Part shown: piece after piece, positions 44,345 through 52,238 of the stretch
How positions within the stretch are numbered: position 1 is the stretch's first letter
Layout of the letters: every line of letters starts with the position of its first letter
Source: Weissella uvarum
GTDB taxonomy: Bacteria > Bacillota > Bacilli > Lactobacillales > Lactobacillaceae
Direction of reading: 5' to 3'
NCBI RefSeq assembly: GCF_016908785.1
Contig: NZ_JAFBEO010000005.1
Location: 53,273-117,272 of the forward strand
Length of the DNA: 64,000 nt
Translations under genes and position numbers: made by a program
Notes under the pieces: model-generated
The model's database searches: none
Told to the model about the DNA's origin: nothing
What the model saw: the letters and a program-made list of their open reading frames with translations, nothing else

Positions 44345-44482
44345 AATAAAAAGGCCCACAGTCATTCCTGTGGACCTCATCTTTTTTGAAGCATGATTTG
44401 GTTACACAGGTTCAATACACATTATTGCATACGCATTGAACCCTCTCACGAAAAATCCAACGCTTTTACCTGCGCCACCAAA
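44345..44482 (-). promoter_or_regulatory. Ribosome-mediated tryptophan attenuator (segments 1-4)
   Basis: Segment 1 (TTTGGTGGCGCAGG, 44482-44469) contains the Trp codons. Segment 2 (CCTGTGTAACCAAA, 44410-44397) pairs with it at 13 of 14 positions (two G-U). Segment 3 (GGTCCACAGG, 44376-44367) pairs with segment 2 as antiterminator (CCTGTG/CACAGG plus ACC/GGT). Segment 4 (CTGTGGGCC, 44361-44353) pairs with segment 3 as terminator, followed by TTTTTATTT. A spacer hairpin (GGTTCAAT/ATTGAACC, 44442-44409) lies between 1 and 2. Stalling at Trp codons would mask segment 1 and permit 2:3. Confidence 0.88.
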
Positions 44483-44510
44483 GATTTAATTGTGTCTTGA
44501 CCATCATCAT
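44466..44510 (-). CDS. trpL: Trp leader peptide (14 aa) of the trpXYZ attenuator
   Basis: Reads MMMVKTQLNLWWRR then TAA, with two adjacent TGG codons (44480-44475) three codons before the stop. Three consecutive ATG codons (44510, 44507, 44504) follow GGTGGAG at good spacing for the first two. The stop lies at the edge of RNA segment 1. Tandem Trp codons in such a short frame, in front of a Trp transporter and overlapping a pairing segment, strongly support a regulatory leader peptide. Confidence 0.88.
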   Translation of the reverse strand: MMMVKTQLNLWWRR

Positions 44511-44542
44511 AATTGCTCCACCAATCGTTTTAGAATGTAATG

Positions 44543-44572
44543 ATACTAACATGCCTCAATTTGATTTGTCAA
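44543..44572 (-). promoter_or_regulatory. trpXYZ promoter
   Basis: TTGACA (44572-44567), 18 bp, TAGTAT (44548-44543; TTAGTA at 17 bp is the alternative). It starts the leader about 25 nt before the leader-peptide ATG. Confidence 0.7.
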
Positions 44573-44584
44573 TCCTAATTTAAA

Positions 44585-45538
44585 CTAGATATTATAATCA
44601 TCGTCTGACATGACTTCTACTTCGCCCAGACGGTAACCATTTCCAACTTGTGAGAAGAAATCATGATTTGATGTCGTTGTTGAAATCCCATTCATTACCA
44701 CTGAGTTAACATCTTCTGCTCCATCTGGGAATAATGGATCTTGACCCAAATTCATTAAGGCTTTGTTAGCGTTATAACGTAAGAATGTCAAAACAGACTC
44801 AGTCCAACCAACTTCATCATACAACTCGTGTGTATACTTTTCTTCATTACTATATAAGTCAAAGAGTAAATCATACATCCATGTCTTTAAGTTAGCTTGT
44901 TCCTCATCAGAAAGCTCATTAAAGCCAAGCTGGAACTTATAACCAATATACGTACCATGCACAGATTCATCACGCAAAATCAGCTTAATGATTTCAGCCA
45001 CATTATTTAATTTATTGTGTCCCAAATAATAAAGTGGCGTATAGAAACCAGAATAGAACAAGAATGTTTCCAAAAATACTGAAGCAACCTTTCGTTCTAA
45101 CGCCGATCCATTATGATAAATATCATTGATTTTTTGTGCTTTATATTGCAAAAATTCGTCACTCTCAGCCCACTCAAAAATATCATTGATTTCAGCTTCG
45201 GTATTTAAAGTTTCAAAAATTGATGAATATGACTTAGCATGGACTGATTCCATAAATTCAATGTTATTCAAAACCGCTTCTTCTTGTTGTGTCCGAATGT
45301 CCGCTTTAAGCGAAGTCATCCCATCCTGAGATTGCAAAGTATCTAGTAAGGTCAACCCACCAAACACCTTTCCAACCAAATTATGCTCTGTCTTTGACAT
45401 TTGGCGCCAATCATCTAAGTCATTCGACAAAGGAATTCGAGTATCAAGCCAAAACTGCTCAGTTAGTTTTTCCCAAGTTGCTTTATCGATTGCATCTTCG
45501 ATTTTATTCCAATTAATTGGTTTATATTGTTCACTCAT
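44585..45538 (-). CDS. nrdF: Class Ib ribonucleotide reductase small subunit NrdF
   Basis: 317 aa from ATG at 45538 (AAGGA upstream). Ferritin-like helices carry the metal ligands, including the DESVHGTYIGYKF Glu/His cluster and the ESVHAKSYSSIF segment; it generates the tyrosyl radical using NrdI-activated Mn. Last gene of nrdHEF, separated from nrdE by a weak terminator-like hairpin. Confidence 0.96.
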   Translation of the reverse strand: MSEQYKPINWNKIEDAIDKATWEKLTEQFWLDTRIPLSNDLDDWRQMSKTEHNLVGKVFGGLTLLDTLQSQDGMTSLKADIRTQQEEAVLNNIEFMESVHAKSYSSIFETLNTEAEINDIFEWAESDEFLQYKAQKINDIYHNGSALERKVASVFLETFLFYSGFYTPLYYLGHNKLNNVAEIIKLILRDESVHGTYIGYKFQLGFNELSDEEQANLKTWMYDLLFDLYSNEEKYTHELYDEVGWTESVLTFLRYNANKALMNLGQDPLFPDGAEDVNSVVMNGISTTTSNHDFFSQVGNGYRLGEVEVMSDDDYNI

Positions 45539-45560
45539 TTCATCACAATCCTTATTTTTA

Positions 45561-45590
45561 ATAAAAAAGACCGCAAATAAATCTGCCGTC
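45561..45590 (-). terminator. Weak terminator-like hairpin between nrdE and nrdF
   Basis: GACGGCAGA pairs with TTTGCGGTC (one mismatch, one G-U) around TTTA, followed by TTTTTTATT. It could lower nrdF mRNA relative to nrdE. Confidence 0.55.
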
Positions 45591-45602
45591 CTCTTAGTTA
45601 GA

Positions 45603-47774
45603 TTAAATCGAACAACTCTCACATTCGTTCACGCCGAATTCTTCCATATCATCGGTGTATGTCCGGACATAATAAATTGACTTAATACCCTTACGATAAG
45701 CATAATTTCTCAAAATATTTAGGTCACGAGTTGTCATCTTATCTGTGTGGCCATCCTTCCACTCATACAAACCTTCCGGCAAGGTTGAACGCATGAATAG
45801 AGTCAAAGCCATTCCTTGATCAACATGTTGCTGTGCTTCAGCATAAACGTCAATCACCTTACGCATATCCATATCATAAGCTGATTCGTAATATGGAATC
45901 GTATCAGCATCTAGGTATGGTGCGGGATAATAAATTTTACCAATCTTCTTCTCTTGGCGTTCTTCAATCTTGTTAATAATTGGGTGTAGTGACGCTGTCG
46001 CATCATTTACATATGAAATTGAACCAGTAGGTGCAATCGCCATACGATATGCATTATAAAGGCCATATTGCATCACAGCTGCCTTTAACTCTTGCCAATC
46101 AGCATGTGTTGGTAAGTGATGCTTTGCAAACAAATCACGCACTTTTTGAGTCTTTGGTTGCCAATCTTGTTCAAGATACTTATCAAAGTAACTACCATCG
46201 GCATAATCAGACTCTTCAAAGTCAGCAAAAGTTTCATGGCGTTCACGTGCAATTTTATTTGAAGCTTTCAACGTATAGAAATTCAACATCATGAAGTACA
46301 TATTCGTGAAATCAAGCGCTTCTTCATCACCATAGTACATGTGGTTTTTAGCAAACATAGCGTGCAAGCCCATTGCCCCTAAACCAACCGCATGCATTTG
46401 TCGGTTACCATTTTGCACAGATGGTACGATATCCAAATCAGATGCATCCGATACAAATGTCAAAGCCCGAATCATCGTATCAACTGATTTTTCAAAATCA
46501 GATGTTTCCATCAAGTTAACGATATTGGTTGACCCTAGGTTACATGATACATCTGTACCAAGCTGCTCATATTGTTGATCATTATTAATGATTGAAGGCT
46601 TTTGAACCTGCAAGATTTCTGAACATAAGTTCGATGAAATTACCTTACCGGCAATTGGATTAGCACGATTAACCGTATCAATATTGATGATATATGGATA
46701 ACCAGATTCTTGCTGCATCTTAGATAATTCGTTCTCTAAGTCACGTGCGTTAATCTTAGTCTTCTTAATATTAGGGTTAGCGACCATGTTGTCATATTCC
46801 GCCGTGATATCCACATAATTAAATTGCGTCTGATACTCACGTTCAACATCATAAGGTGAGAATAGATACATTGTGGCATTGTCTCGCGTTAATTCATAAA
46901 ACTTATCCGGAACTGTCACACCCATTGAAAGCGTCTTAATTCGGACCTTCTCATCAGCATTTTCCTTCTTAGTAGCCAAAAAGGCCATAATATCGGGATG
47001 GAAAACTGATAGATAAACAACACCTGCACCATTTCGTTGGCCCATTTGGTTTGAATATGAGAAAGAATCTTCCAACAACTTCATCACGGGAACTACACCA
47101 GATGCAGCATTTTCAATCCCCTTAATTGGTGCCCCTGCTTCACGTAAGTTTGATAGGTTAATTCCAACACCCCCACCAATCTTTGAAAGTTGCAAAGCAG
47201 AATTAATTGTGCGACCAATAGAGTTCATGTCATCCGTTGACTGCAGAATAAAACATGATACCAATTCACCACGACGAGCACGTCCCGCATTTAAGAACGA
47301 TGGTGTTGCTGGTTGATAACGTTGATGAATCATTTCATCAGCCAAATTCATCGCCAATTCTTCATCACCATTACCATAAAATAATGCATTCATTGCCACC
47401 CGATCAATGTAACGCTCAACATAGTAAGCACCATCATTAGTTTTAATCGCATATTGTGCATAAAACTTATATGCCGCCATAAATGACTTAAATTGGAAAT
47501 GTTGTGATTCCAAATAATCATATAATTTTTCAATGAATTCAAATGAATAGTTGTTTAAAATCTTCGGATCAATGAAGTCATTGTCCTGTAAATAGTCAAA
47601 GCGTTCACGTAACGTATCGAACTTCAACGTATTGGGAATAACATTCTCTTGCATGAAGGCTTCAAGCGCTTCACGATCCTTTCCCAATTGAATTTTATTA
47701 TCCTTTGGGATATTTAATTCATTATTTAAATCAAAGTAAGTAACCTTGTTTTGATCTAAGTCCAATAGTGACAT
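45603..47774 (-). CDS. nrdE: Class Ib ribonucleotide reductase large subunit NrdE
   Basis: 723 aa from ATG at 47774 (AAGGGG seven bases upstream; an ATG two codons earlier has no room for a ribosome site). Catalytic signature elements: FILQSTDDMNSIGRTI, KIGGGVGINLSNLR, the SSNLCSEILQ active-site Cys and GSTNIVNLME. C-terminal redox cysteines in ECESCSI. No ATP cone, as normal for class Ib. Confidence 0.97.
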   Translation of the reverse strand: MSLLDLDQNKVTYFDLNNELNIPKDNKIQLGKDREALEAFMQENVIPNTLKFDTLRERFDYLQDNDFIDPKILNNYSFEFIEKLYDYLESQHFQFKSFMAAYKFYAQYAIKTNDGAYYVERYIDRVAMNALFYGNGDEELAMNLADEMIHQRYQPATPSFLNAGRARRGELVSCFILQSTDDMNSIGRTINSALQLSKIGGGVGINLSNLREAGAPIKGIENAASGVVPVMKLLEDSFSYSNQMGQRNGAGVVYLSVFHPDIMAFLATKKENADEKVRIKTLSMGVTVPDKFYELTRDNATMYLFSPYDVEREYQTQFNYVDITAEYDNMVANPNIKKTKINARDLENELSKMQQESGYPYIINIDTVNRANPIAGKVISSNLCSEILQVQKPSIINNDQQYEQLGTDVSCNLGSTNIVNLMETSDFEKSVDTMIRALTFVSDASDLDIVPSVQNGNRQMHAVGLGAMGLHAMFAKNHMYYGDEEALDFTNMYFMMLNFYTLKASNKIARERHETFADFEESDYADGSYFDKYLEQDWQPKTQKVRDLFAKHHLPTHADWQELKAAVMQYGLYNAYRMAIAPTGSISYVNDATASLHPIINKIEERQEKKIGKIYYPAPYLDADTIPYYESAYDMDMRKVIDVYAEAQQHVDQGMALTLFMRSTLPEGLYEWKDGHTDKMTTRDLNILRNYAYRKGIKSIYYVRTYTDDMEEFGVNECESCSI

Positions 47775-47796
47775 GTGCATCCCCTTTTCTTTTCAA

Positions 47797-47848
47797 TGAT
47801 ACAAACCGCAAAGCGGAATTGTTAGATTGCACCGGCAAGAATGTATCA
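47797..47848 (-). other. Predicted three-way RNA junction between nrdH and nrdE
   Basis: TGATACA (47848-47842) pairs with TGTATCA (47803-47797), enclosing two hairpins, TTGC/GCAA (47838-47827) and CCGC/GCGG (47816-47806). It sits just 5' of the nrdE ribosome site. Confidence 0.45.
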
Positions 47849-47859
47849 GATAATTACTT

Positions 47860-48099
47860 TTACATTGCCGCCTTAGTTAAATTTCCCAATAGGTCAGGAC
47901 GGAAGCCCACAATTGGTGCTTCATCTTCAACAAATGTAACTGGAACTGATTGATAACCAGCTTCTTTTAATTCTGCAAGGGCCGTTGGATTTTCTTCAAC
48001 ATTCACCTCAGCAAAATCAACTTGATATTGTCCTAACAATTTTTTAGTCATCATGCATTGCACACAATTATTTTTTGTATAAACAGTTACCTTTTTCAT
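47860..48099 (-). CDS. nrdH: Glutaredoxin-like protein NrdH
   Basis: 79 aa with the redox motif CVQC (residues 12-15) and the conserved WSGFRPD-like C-terminal segment (VGFRPDLLGNL). It is the thioredoxin-reductase-dependent electron donor for NrdE. First gene of nrdHEF; AGGAG seven bases upstream. Confidence 0.95.
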   Translation of the reverse strand: MKKVTVYTKNNCVQCMMTKKLLGQYQVDFAEVNVEENPTALAELKEAGYQSVPVTFVEDEAPIVGFRPDLLGNLTKAAM

Positions 48100-48420
48100 G
48101 GCACTTCTCCTAGCAATTTACTTATATTTTGTATCCGAAATCTGAATAACTGATGTTGAGTATACTGTAAAAAGATAACAATTTGCAAGGCTAAAAAATT
48201 ATAAATAAAACGCTTGACAAGGCATTATCACAGCCACACAGGCAACAGACGTCAATGTTACATTTGCATTAAAAATAACGTTCCGTTATGCCGAACATTT
48301 TAAAAAACCTGTCCCAATCAGCGTCTATCCGTCTTTCAAAGCAATCTCCAAATTTGTCTCTTGAAAGTTATTAAAATTCCGGTTACTGTTTGAAGTAACA
48401 AAATTAATAAAGGACCTATT
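48100..48420. promoter_or_regulatory. nrdH-nrdI divergent intergenic region
   Basis: 321 bp without a gene. For nrdHEF: TTGCAA (48188-48183), 18 bp, TATACT (48164-48159). For nrdI a weak TTGAAA/TTACTG pair is visible about 40 bp before its ribosome site. A palindrome AACGTTCCG-N5-CCGAACATT (48277-48299) resembles two inverted PurBox halves. I saw no convincing pair of NrdR boxes. Confidence 0.5.
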
Positions 48421-48870
48421 ATGAACATTCGTTTACTCTATATTTCTCAGTCTGGGAATACCCGCGCTTTTGTTACCAAATTAGTTGACTATGCCAAAAA
48501 ACTGAACGGTCCACAATTTGAAGCCGTTGAGATTAATGACTTAACCCCGGATCACCATGAAACTGAACCTTACTTTGTCTTTGTGCCTACTTACTTAGAT
48601 GGTGGTAATGGTATTGACACTGGTGTGAAAGAAATCATGACTAATGCACTTTATGATTATCTAGATTACGGGAATAATGCGCGCCATCTGCTTGGCGTAA
48701 TTGGTTCTGGTAATAAAAACTTCAATATCCAATATGTTTTAACAGCTAAACGTTATGCGGAGACTTTCGGTGCGCCATTAATTGCTGACTATGAATTACG
48801 TGGAACCGAGCACGATATTGACCGGATTTATCAAGCCCTCTGTCAAAGAATCAAGGCTGTCTCAAACTAA
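48421..48870 (+). CDS. nrdI: Flavodoxin NrdI
   Basis: 149-aa flavoprotein supplying oxidant for the Mn-tyrosyl radical of NrdF. FMN-phosphate loop YISQSGNTRAFV and the flavin loop GVIGSGNKNFN are clear. It is transcribed divergently from nrdHEF rather than inside the operon. The ribosome site is AAAGGA, seven bases before ATG. Confidence 0.95.
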   Translation: MNIRLLYISQSGNTRAFVTKLVDYAKKLNGPQFEAVEINDLTPDHHETEPYFVFVPTYLDGGNGIDTGVKEIMTNALYDYLDYGNNARHLLGVIGSGNKNFNIQYVLTAKRYAETFGAPLIADYELRGTEHDIDRIYQALCQRIKAVSN

Positions 48871-48910
48871 ATAAAAAGCTCTCATTCATGATGAATGAGA
48901 GCTTTTTTAT
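48871..48910. terminator. Bidirectional terminator between nrdI and the LysM gene
   Basis: AAAAGCTCTCATTCAT / ATGAATGAGAGCTTTT with flanking A- and T-runs. Confidence 0.93.
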
Positions 48911-48925
48911 TAAATTCATTAAATC

Positions 48926-49648
48926 TTACCACCAACCGTTAGCTTGACGGAAGGCAACGGCATTTGAAACTGAACCGTAACGTGAGTTAGCGTAGTTAAC
49001 CATACCTTGTGTTTGTTGAGCAACTGATCCAGTTCCCCAGCTTTCCTTAGTTTGGCCTAATCCACGGTATCCATTAGCTGATACGGCGTTAGCATTTCCA
49101 CCTGATTCAGGCATCACAACAGCTTGCCACAAAGCAGCTGATCCACCGTTAGCGATGAATTGGGCGTAAGTTGAACCACCAGCGTTTGTTGCTTGCGCTG
49201 TGTTAGTAGTTGTTTGTTGCGTTGAAGCAGCTTGTTGTTGAGCTGGTGCAGCCGCTGTAGTGGTTTGGGCTGCTTGTTGCTTTGGTGCTGTAGCAACAGT
49301 TTGTGTAGCTTGTTGCTTAGGAGCAGCCACTTGAGCTGTTTGCGTAGCTTGTTGCTTTGATGCAGCTTGCGTTGCAACTTGTTGGGTAGCAGCAGGCGCA
49401 GCGGCAACAGTTGTTGTAGCTTGGGCTGAACCTTCGGTTTCAAGTGTTTCACCAGCATAAATCATGTCTGGGTTTTCAATGTTATTGATTTCAGCTAACT
49501 TATCCGCTGTCGTGTTGTAGTTTTGTGCGATAGATGCAAGAGTATCACCTGACTTGATTGTTACTTGATCGGCAGATGCAATTCCAGTTGCACCCAAAAG
49601 CCCGGCGGCAGTTGCAGTTGTCATTAAAATAGCTTGTTTAATATTCAT
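48926..49648 (-). CDS. Secreted LysM protein with aggregation-promoting-factor-type domain
   Basis: 240 aa: signal peptide (cleavage likely after GIASA, residue 26), one LysM peptidoglycan-binding domain (about 28-70), a long Ala/Gln/Thr-rich linker (73-160) and a C-terminal Apf-like lysozyme-fold domain (PESGGNANAVSANGYRGLGQ; the Glu in MPESG is the candidate catalytic residue), ending FRQANGWW. Homologues are abundant secreted wall hydrolases of lactic acid bacteria. Confidence 0.9.
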   Translation of the reverse strand: MNIKQAILMTTATAAGLLGATGIASADQVTIKSGDTLASIAQNYNTTADKLAEINNIENPDMIYAGETLETEGSAQATTTVAAAPAATQQVATQAASKQQATQTAQVAAPKQQATQTVATAPKQQAAQTTTAAAPAQQQAASTQQTTTNTAQATNAGGSTYAQFIANGGSAALWQAVVMPESGGNANAVSANGYRGLGQTKESWGTGSVAQQTQGMVNYANSRYGSVSNAVAFRQANGWW

Positions 49649-50044
49649 GTGAATTAATACTCCTCTTTAAGTGAAAAAATATCTAGGTCGGTGCTGAACT
49701 CATATGCAATATCAGCAGCTCACGACCACCTCATCGACAAATAATAGTTTAACAAGCTGAGCAGTTAGTGCATGACAAAGAGAAATCAAAACTTTACAAC
49801 GTTATGACAGGGCTTTAATCTTCACAACGTTCAACCCATTCATAGCGCTAAAAGACCGCGCTAGAGCAATTTATATTCAGCATTATTTTACGAATACTCG
49901 CAATTTTTTTTGAAAAAAAGTCGTTTTCGATAAAAAATGCACATTTTTCTAAACAACATAAACGTTTTTCTCTTTTTGTTGCAAAGTAATGACATCTAAT
50001 AAGTTATTAAAGAGTTATTTTATTTACAAATAATGCTAGTCAAT
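49649..50044 (-). promoter_or_regulatory. Long 5' region of the LysM gene
   Basis: About 400 bp without a gene. Near the start codon the transcript can form a long imperfect hairpin (GGTCG/CGACC outer, GCTG/CAGC inner, about 49686-49728), plausibly an mRNA stabiliser. Further up are TAGCGC/GCGCTA (49843-49863) and two direct copies of AACGTTGTRAAG about 30 bp apart. No known riboswitch (including c-di-AMP ydaO) matched by eye. Confidence 0.4.
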
Positions 50045-50076
50045 CAAAAAAACAGCATACCGCTCGGTACACTGTT
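50045..50076 (-). terminator. Terminator of the Csp-Nudix-mtnN-DUF1831 unit
   Basis: AACAGTGTACC pairs with GGTATGCTGTT, followed by T7 on the minus strand. Confidence 0.85.
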
Positions 50077-50080
50077 CAAG

Positions 50081-50422
50081 TTAAATGACTTCTAATACAT
50101 CACGATCAACTAATTCTTGCAAATAATAATGATACAATTGCACCATTTCTGCATTGTCTGATAAGTTAAACAAATTAATGGTGACTGTTCCCGCTGGATT
50201 GAGCGTTTTAATTTTCATGCCATTAAGTTCAGCATTAACCACAATTTTTAACTTAATTGCTTGATTAATCGGCTTCATAGGTTCCAATGAACGTTCCATC
50301 ACAAACGTACCATTCGGCTTAGATACAAAACCAGTATCAGTCAACGCATATCGTTTAATCTTTGGACTTACCCTGTACGTCTTATCATCACCTGGAATAT
50401 TAATGACTTGTTCAAATGCCAT
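50081..50422 (-). CDS. DUF1831-like small protein
   Basis: 113 aa, soluble, mixed alpha/beta (INIPGDDKTYRVSPKIKRYALTDTGF ... VERDVLEVI-like end). In lactobacilli DUF1831 proteins lie beside mtnN and a cysteine desulfurase; here mtnN is adjacent but no desulfurase follows. Function unknown. The family call is from memory of context and sequence character. Confidence 0.6.
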   Translation of the reverse strand: MAFEQVINIPGDDKTYRVSPKIKRYALTDTGFVSKPNGTFVMERSLEPMKPINQAIKLKIVVNAELNGMKIKTLNPAGTVTINLFNLSDNAEMVQLYHYYLQELVDRDVLEVI

Positions 50423-50457
50423 TTACTTCACCTGCCTTTATTCTCATCATAAAGTCC

Positions 50458-51153
50458 TTATTCAGCTTGATTCAAAAAATCTAACAATACTTGTGCCGAT
50501 TGACGGCCAGCTTCAATAATAAAGTCATCAAAGGTTGGTCCTGCTTCACCATTGGCGTTATCAGAGATTGCTCGTACAACTGCAAATGGTTTTTGATACG
50601 TCGTTGCCACTTGGGCAATGGCTGCGCCTTCCATTTCAGCTGATAGTGCATCTGGGAAATGACTTAAAATCGTTTCTTTTTGTGCGTCATCTGCAATAAA
50701 TGAATCACTCGTTACAATTAATCCTTGTAAACGTTGCTTATCAGTCGCTTTAGCAAAATCTTGCATCAACTGTTCTGATAACCATGCATCTGTTACATAC
50801 CGAGCTGGTTGTTGCGGAACTTGTCCATATACATAGCCAAAGGCTCGTGCATCTGCATCTGCATACGCTAACTCATTTGCAACGACAACATCACCAATCT
50901 TCAAATCATGCCCCAACGCACCCGCTGAACCAGAATTAATCACATAATCAATATCGAATGAATTTAACAATAAGGTCGTCGTGATTGCCGCTGCTACTTT
51001 TCCAATTCCAGCCTCAACAATGACCACATCTTGTTGTCCAACTTTTCCAGTATAGAAAACTTTACCATCGATGGTTACTTCAGCTTGGTCAGTCATTCCT
51101 TCTAACAATGCCACTTTTTCTTCCGCCATGGCATTTACAATTCCAAATCGCAT
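50458..51153 (-). CDS. mtnN: 5'-methylthioadenosine/S-adenosylhomocysteine nucleosidase
   Basis: 231-aa Pfs/MtnN, which hydrolyses MTA and SAH in the activated-methyl cycle and supplies S-ribosylhomocysteine. MRFGIVNAMAEEKVALLEGM, SGSAGALGHDLKIGDVVV and the catalytic Asp/Glu segments AEMEGAAIAQV and RAISDNANGEA are intact. AAGGAG seven bases before ATG. Confidence 0.96.
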   Translation of the reverse strand: MRFGIVNAMAEEKVALLEGMTDQAEVTIDGKVFYTGKVGQQDVVIVEAGIGKVAAAITTTLLLNSFDIDYVINSGSAGALGHDLKIGDVVVANELAYADADARAFGYVYGQVPQQPARYVTDAWLSEQLMQDFAKATDKQRLQGLIVTSDSFIADDAQKETILSHFPDALSAEMEGAAIAQVATTYQKPFAVVRAISDNANGEAGPTFDDFIIEAGRQSAQVLLDFLNQAE

Positions 51154-51162
51154 ATTTACTCC

Positions 51163-51444
51163 TTAAAAGAAAAACAAAATAATATAGGTTACTAAAATCA
51201 AGCCTAATAACACCAAAATCACTAAATTAAGTTTGTGCTTAAGACGTGTCGTTAAACCGAATTGGGTTAAACGCCGCGTTTGTGGATCCAATTCATACTT
51301 ACCACGCCCTGTTAATCGGTACTCTTTTCGTGTAAGTGGCGGATCCATCTGCGCTAATGTCGTTTTCACTTGTGCTTCTCGTTGCTTTTTTTCTTGATAA
51401 TTTTGATATTTTTCTTCAAAAAAAGCCTTTATCTTTTCCCACAT
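51163..51444 (-). CDS. Small C-tail-anchored protein, function unknown
   Basis: 93 aa: charged, helical, Lys/Glu-rich N-terminal two-thirds and a single C-terminal transmembrane helix (LNLVILVLLGLILVTYIILF). I do not recognise it further. It lies 9 bp from both neighbours (Nudix and mtnN), so it belongs to that operon. Confidence 0.72.
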   Translation of the reverse strand: MWEKIKAFFEEKYQNYQEKKQREAQVKTTLAQMDPPLTRKEYRLTGRGKYELDPQTRRLTQFGLTTRLKHKLNLVILVLLGLILVTYIILFFF

Positions 51445-51452
51445 AATTCTAA

Positions 51453-52004
51453 TTACTTTCCTTGCAGTGTCTGCCAGTAAAAATAGGCCATTAAAGTTTT
51501 GGCGTCATTTAACTTGCCTGCACTAAACAATTGATTCATTTCATCCAAAGTATAGTACTTTAAATCAATTGATTCATCATCATCTTGTGGTAATGCATGC
51601 TCGACAGGATGTAAGCCTGTTGCTAAATACAATTCCATATATTCATCTGAAAAACCAATTGACGTGTAGAATCCAGCAATCTTTTCAATATGATCAGCTG
51701 ACAATCGAGTTTCTTCATTTAATTCGCGTTGCACAGTGTCTAAATAATTATCATCACGATTATCGACTTTTCCAGCTGGAATTTCTAATGTCTTCGCCTG
51801 AACCGGCGCCCGCCATTGCTCTTCTAAAATCATTTTGCCATCATCAGTCAAGGCTAATATTGCGATTGCGCCACTATGATAGACAATATCACGATGTGCT
51901 TTTCTACCATCTGGTAAAGCCACGACCTGCTCGGTCACTCGAATGATGTGTCCTGCATAACGCTCATCTTCTTGCAAAACTGTTTCTCGATAATTTTCAT
52001 CCAT
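51453..52004 (-). CDS. nudF: Nudix hydrolase, ADP-ribose pyrophosphatase type
   Basis: 183 aa, NudF-like: EEQWRAPVQAKTLEIPAGKVD precedes the Nudix box. The box is slightly unusual, with one extra residue and Asp where the first Glu is expected, but the catalytic RELNEET is intact; the family GxxE helix is therefore plausible. Expected to cleave ADP-ribose. Ribosome site GGAG, gene between Csp and the tail-anchored protein. Confidence 0.88.
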   Translation of the reverse strand: MDENYRETVLQEDERYAGHIIRVTEQVVALPDGRKAHRDIVYHSGAIAILALTDDGKMILEEQWRAPVQAKTLEIPAGKVDNRDDNYLDTVQRELNEETRLSADHIEKIAGFYTSIGFSDEYMELYLATGLHPVEHALPQDDDESIDLKYYTLDEMNQLFSAGKLNDAKTLMAYFYWQTLQGK

Positions 52005-52006
52005 GC

Positions 52007-52225
52007 TTAAGCTTCTCCTTGTTCCAGTTCAACTAAAGCAGCTTGTGGTCCGCGTACCCCTGGTACAACGACAAATGAGACCGCTGCACCGATTGGTAAT
52101 GAACGTACACGCATATTTTCTAAACCAGAGAAATGGACGAAGACATCATCCATGTCAGGGGCTTGAATAAATCCAAAGCCTTTATCATCATCCCATGTTT
52201 TAACTGTTCCATGTAATTTTTCCAT
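52007..52225 (-). CDS. Cold-shock-domain protein
   Basis: 72 aa, single cold-shock domain with RNP1 (KGFGFI) and RNP2 (VFVHF). It binds single-stranded RNA/DNA as a chaperone. The C-terminal half is more divergent than in CspA/CspB (RGPQAALVELEQGEA). GAGGAG eight bases before ATG; two bases before the Nudix gene. Confidence 0.9.
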   Translation of the reverse strand: MEKLHGTVKTWDDDKGFGFIQAPDMDDVFVHFSGLENMRVRSLPIGAAVSFVVVPGVRGPQAALVELEQGEA

Positions 52226-52238
52226 TCCATTTTCTCCT

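Noticed and set aside
44255..44584. T-box riboswitch upstream of trpX
   Set aside because: No TGGNACCRCG-type T-box and no stem I were found; the leader-peptide model explains the structures better.
48277..48299. LexA box near nrdI
   Set aside because: The arms are in the opposite orientation to CGAAC-N4-GTTCG.
48100..48420. NrdR boxes upstream of nrdHEF
   Set aside because: Only weak partial matches (ACAGTATACT, ACAAAATATAAGT) at the wrong spacing.
49649..50044. c-di-AMP (ydaO) riboswitch or WalR site before the LysM gene
   Set aside because: Neither the ydaO conserved blocks nor paired TGTWAH half-sites were found.
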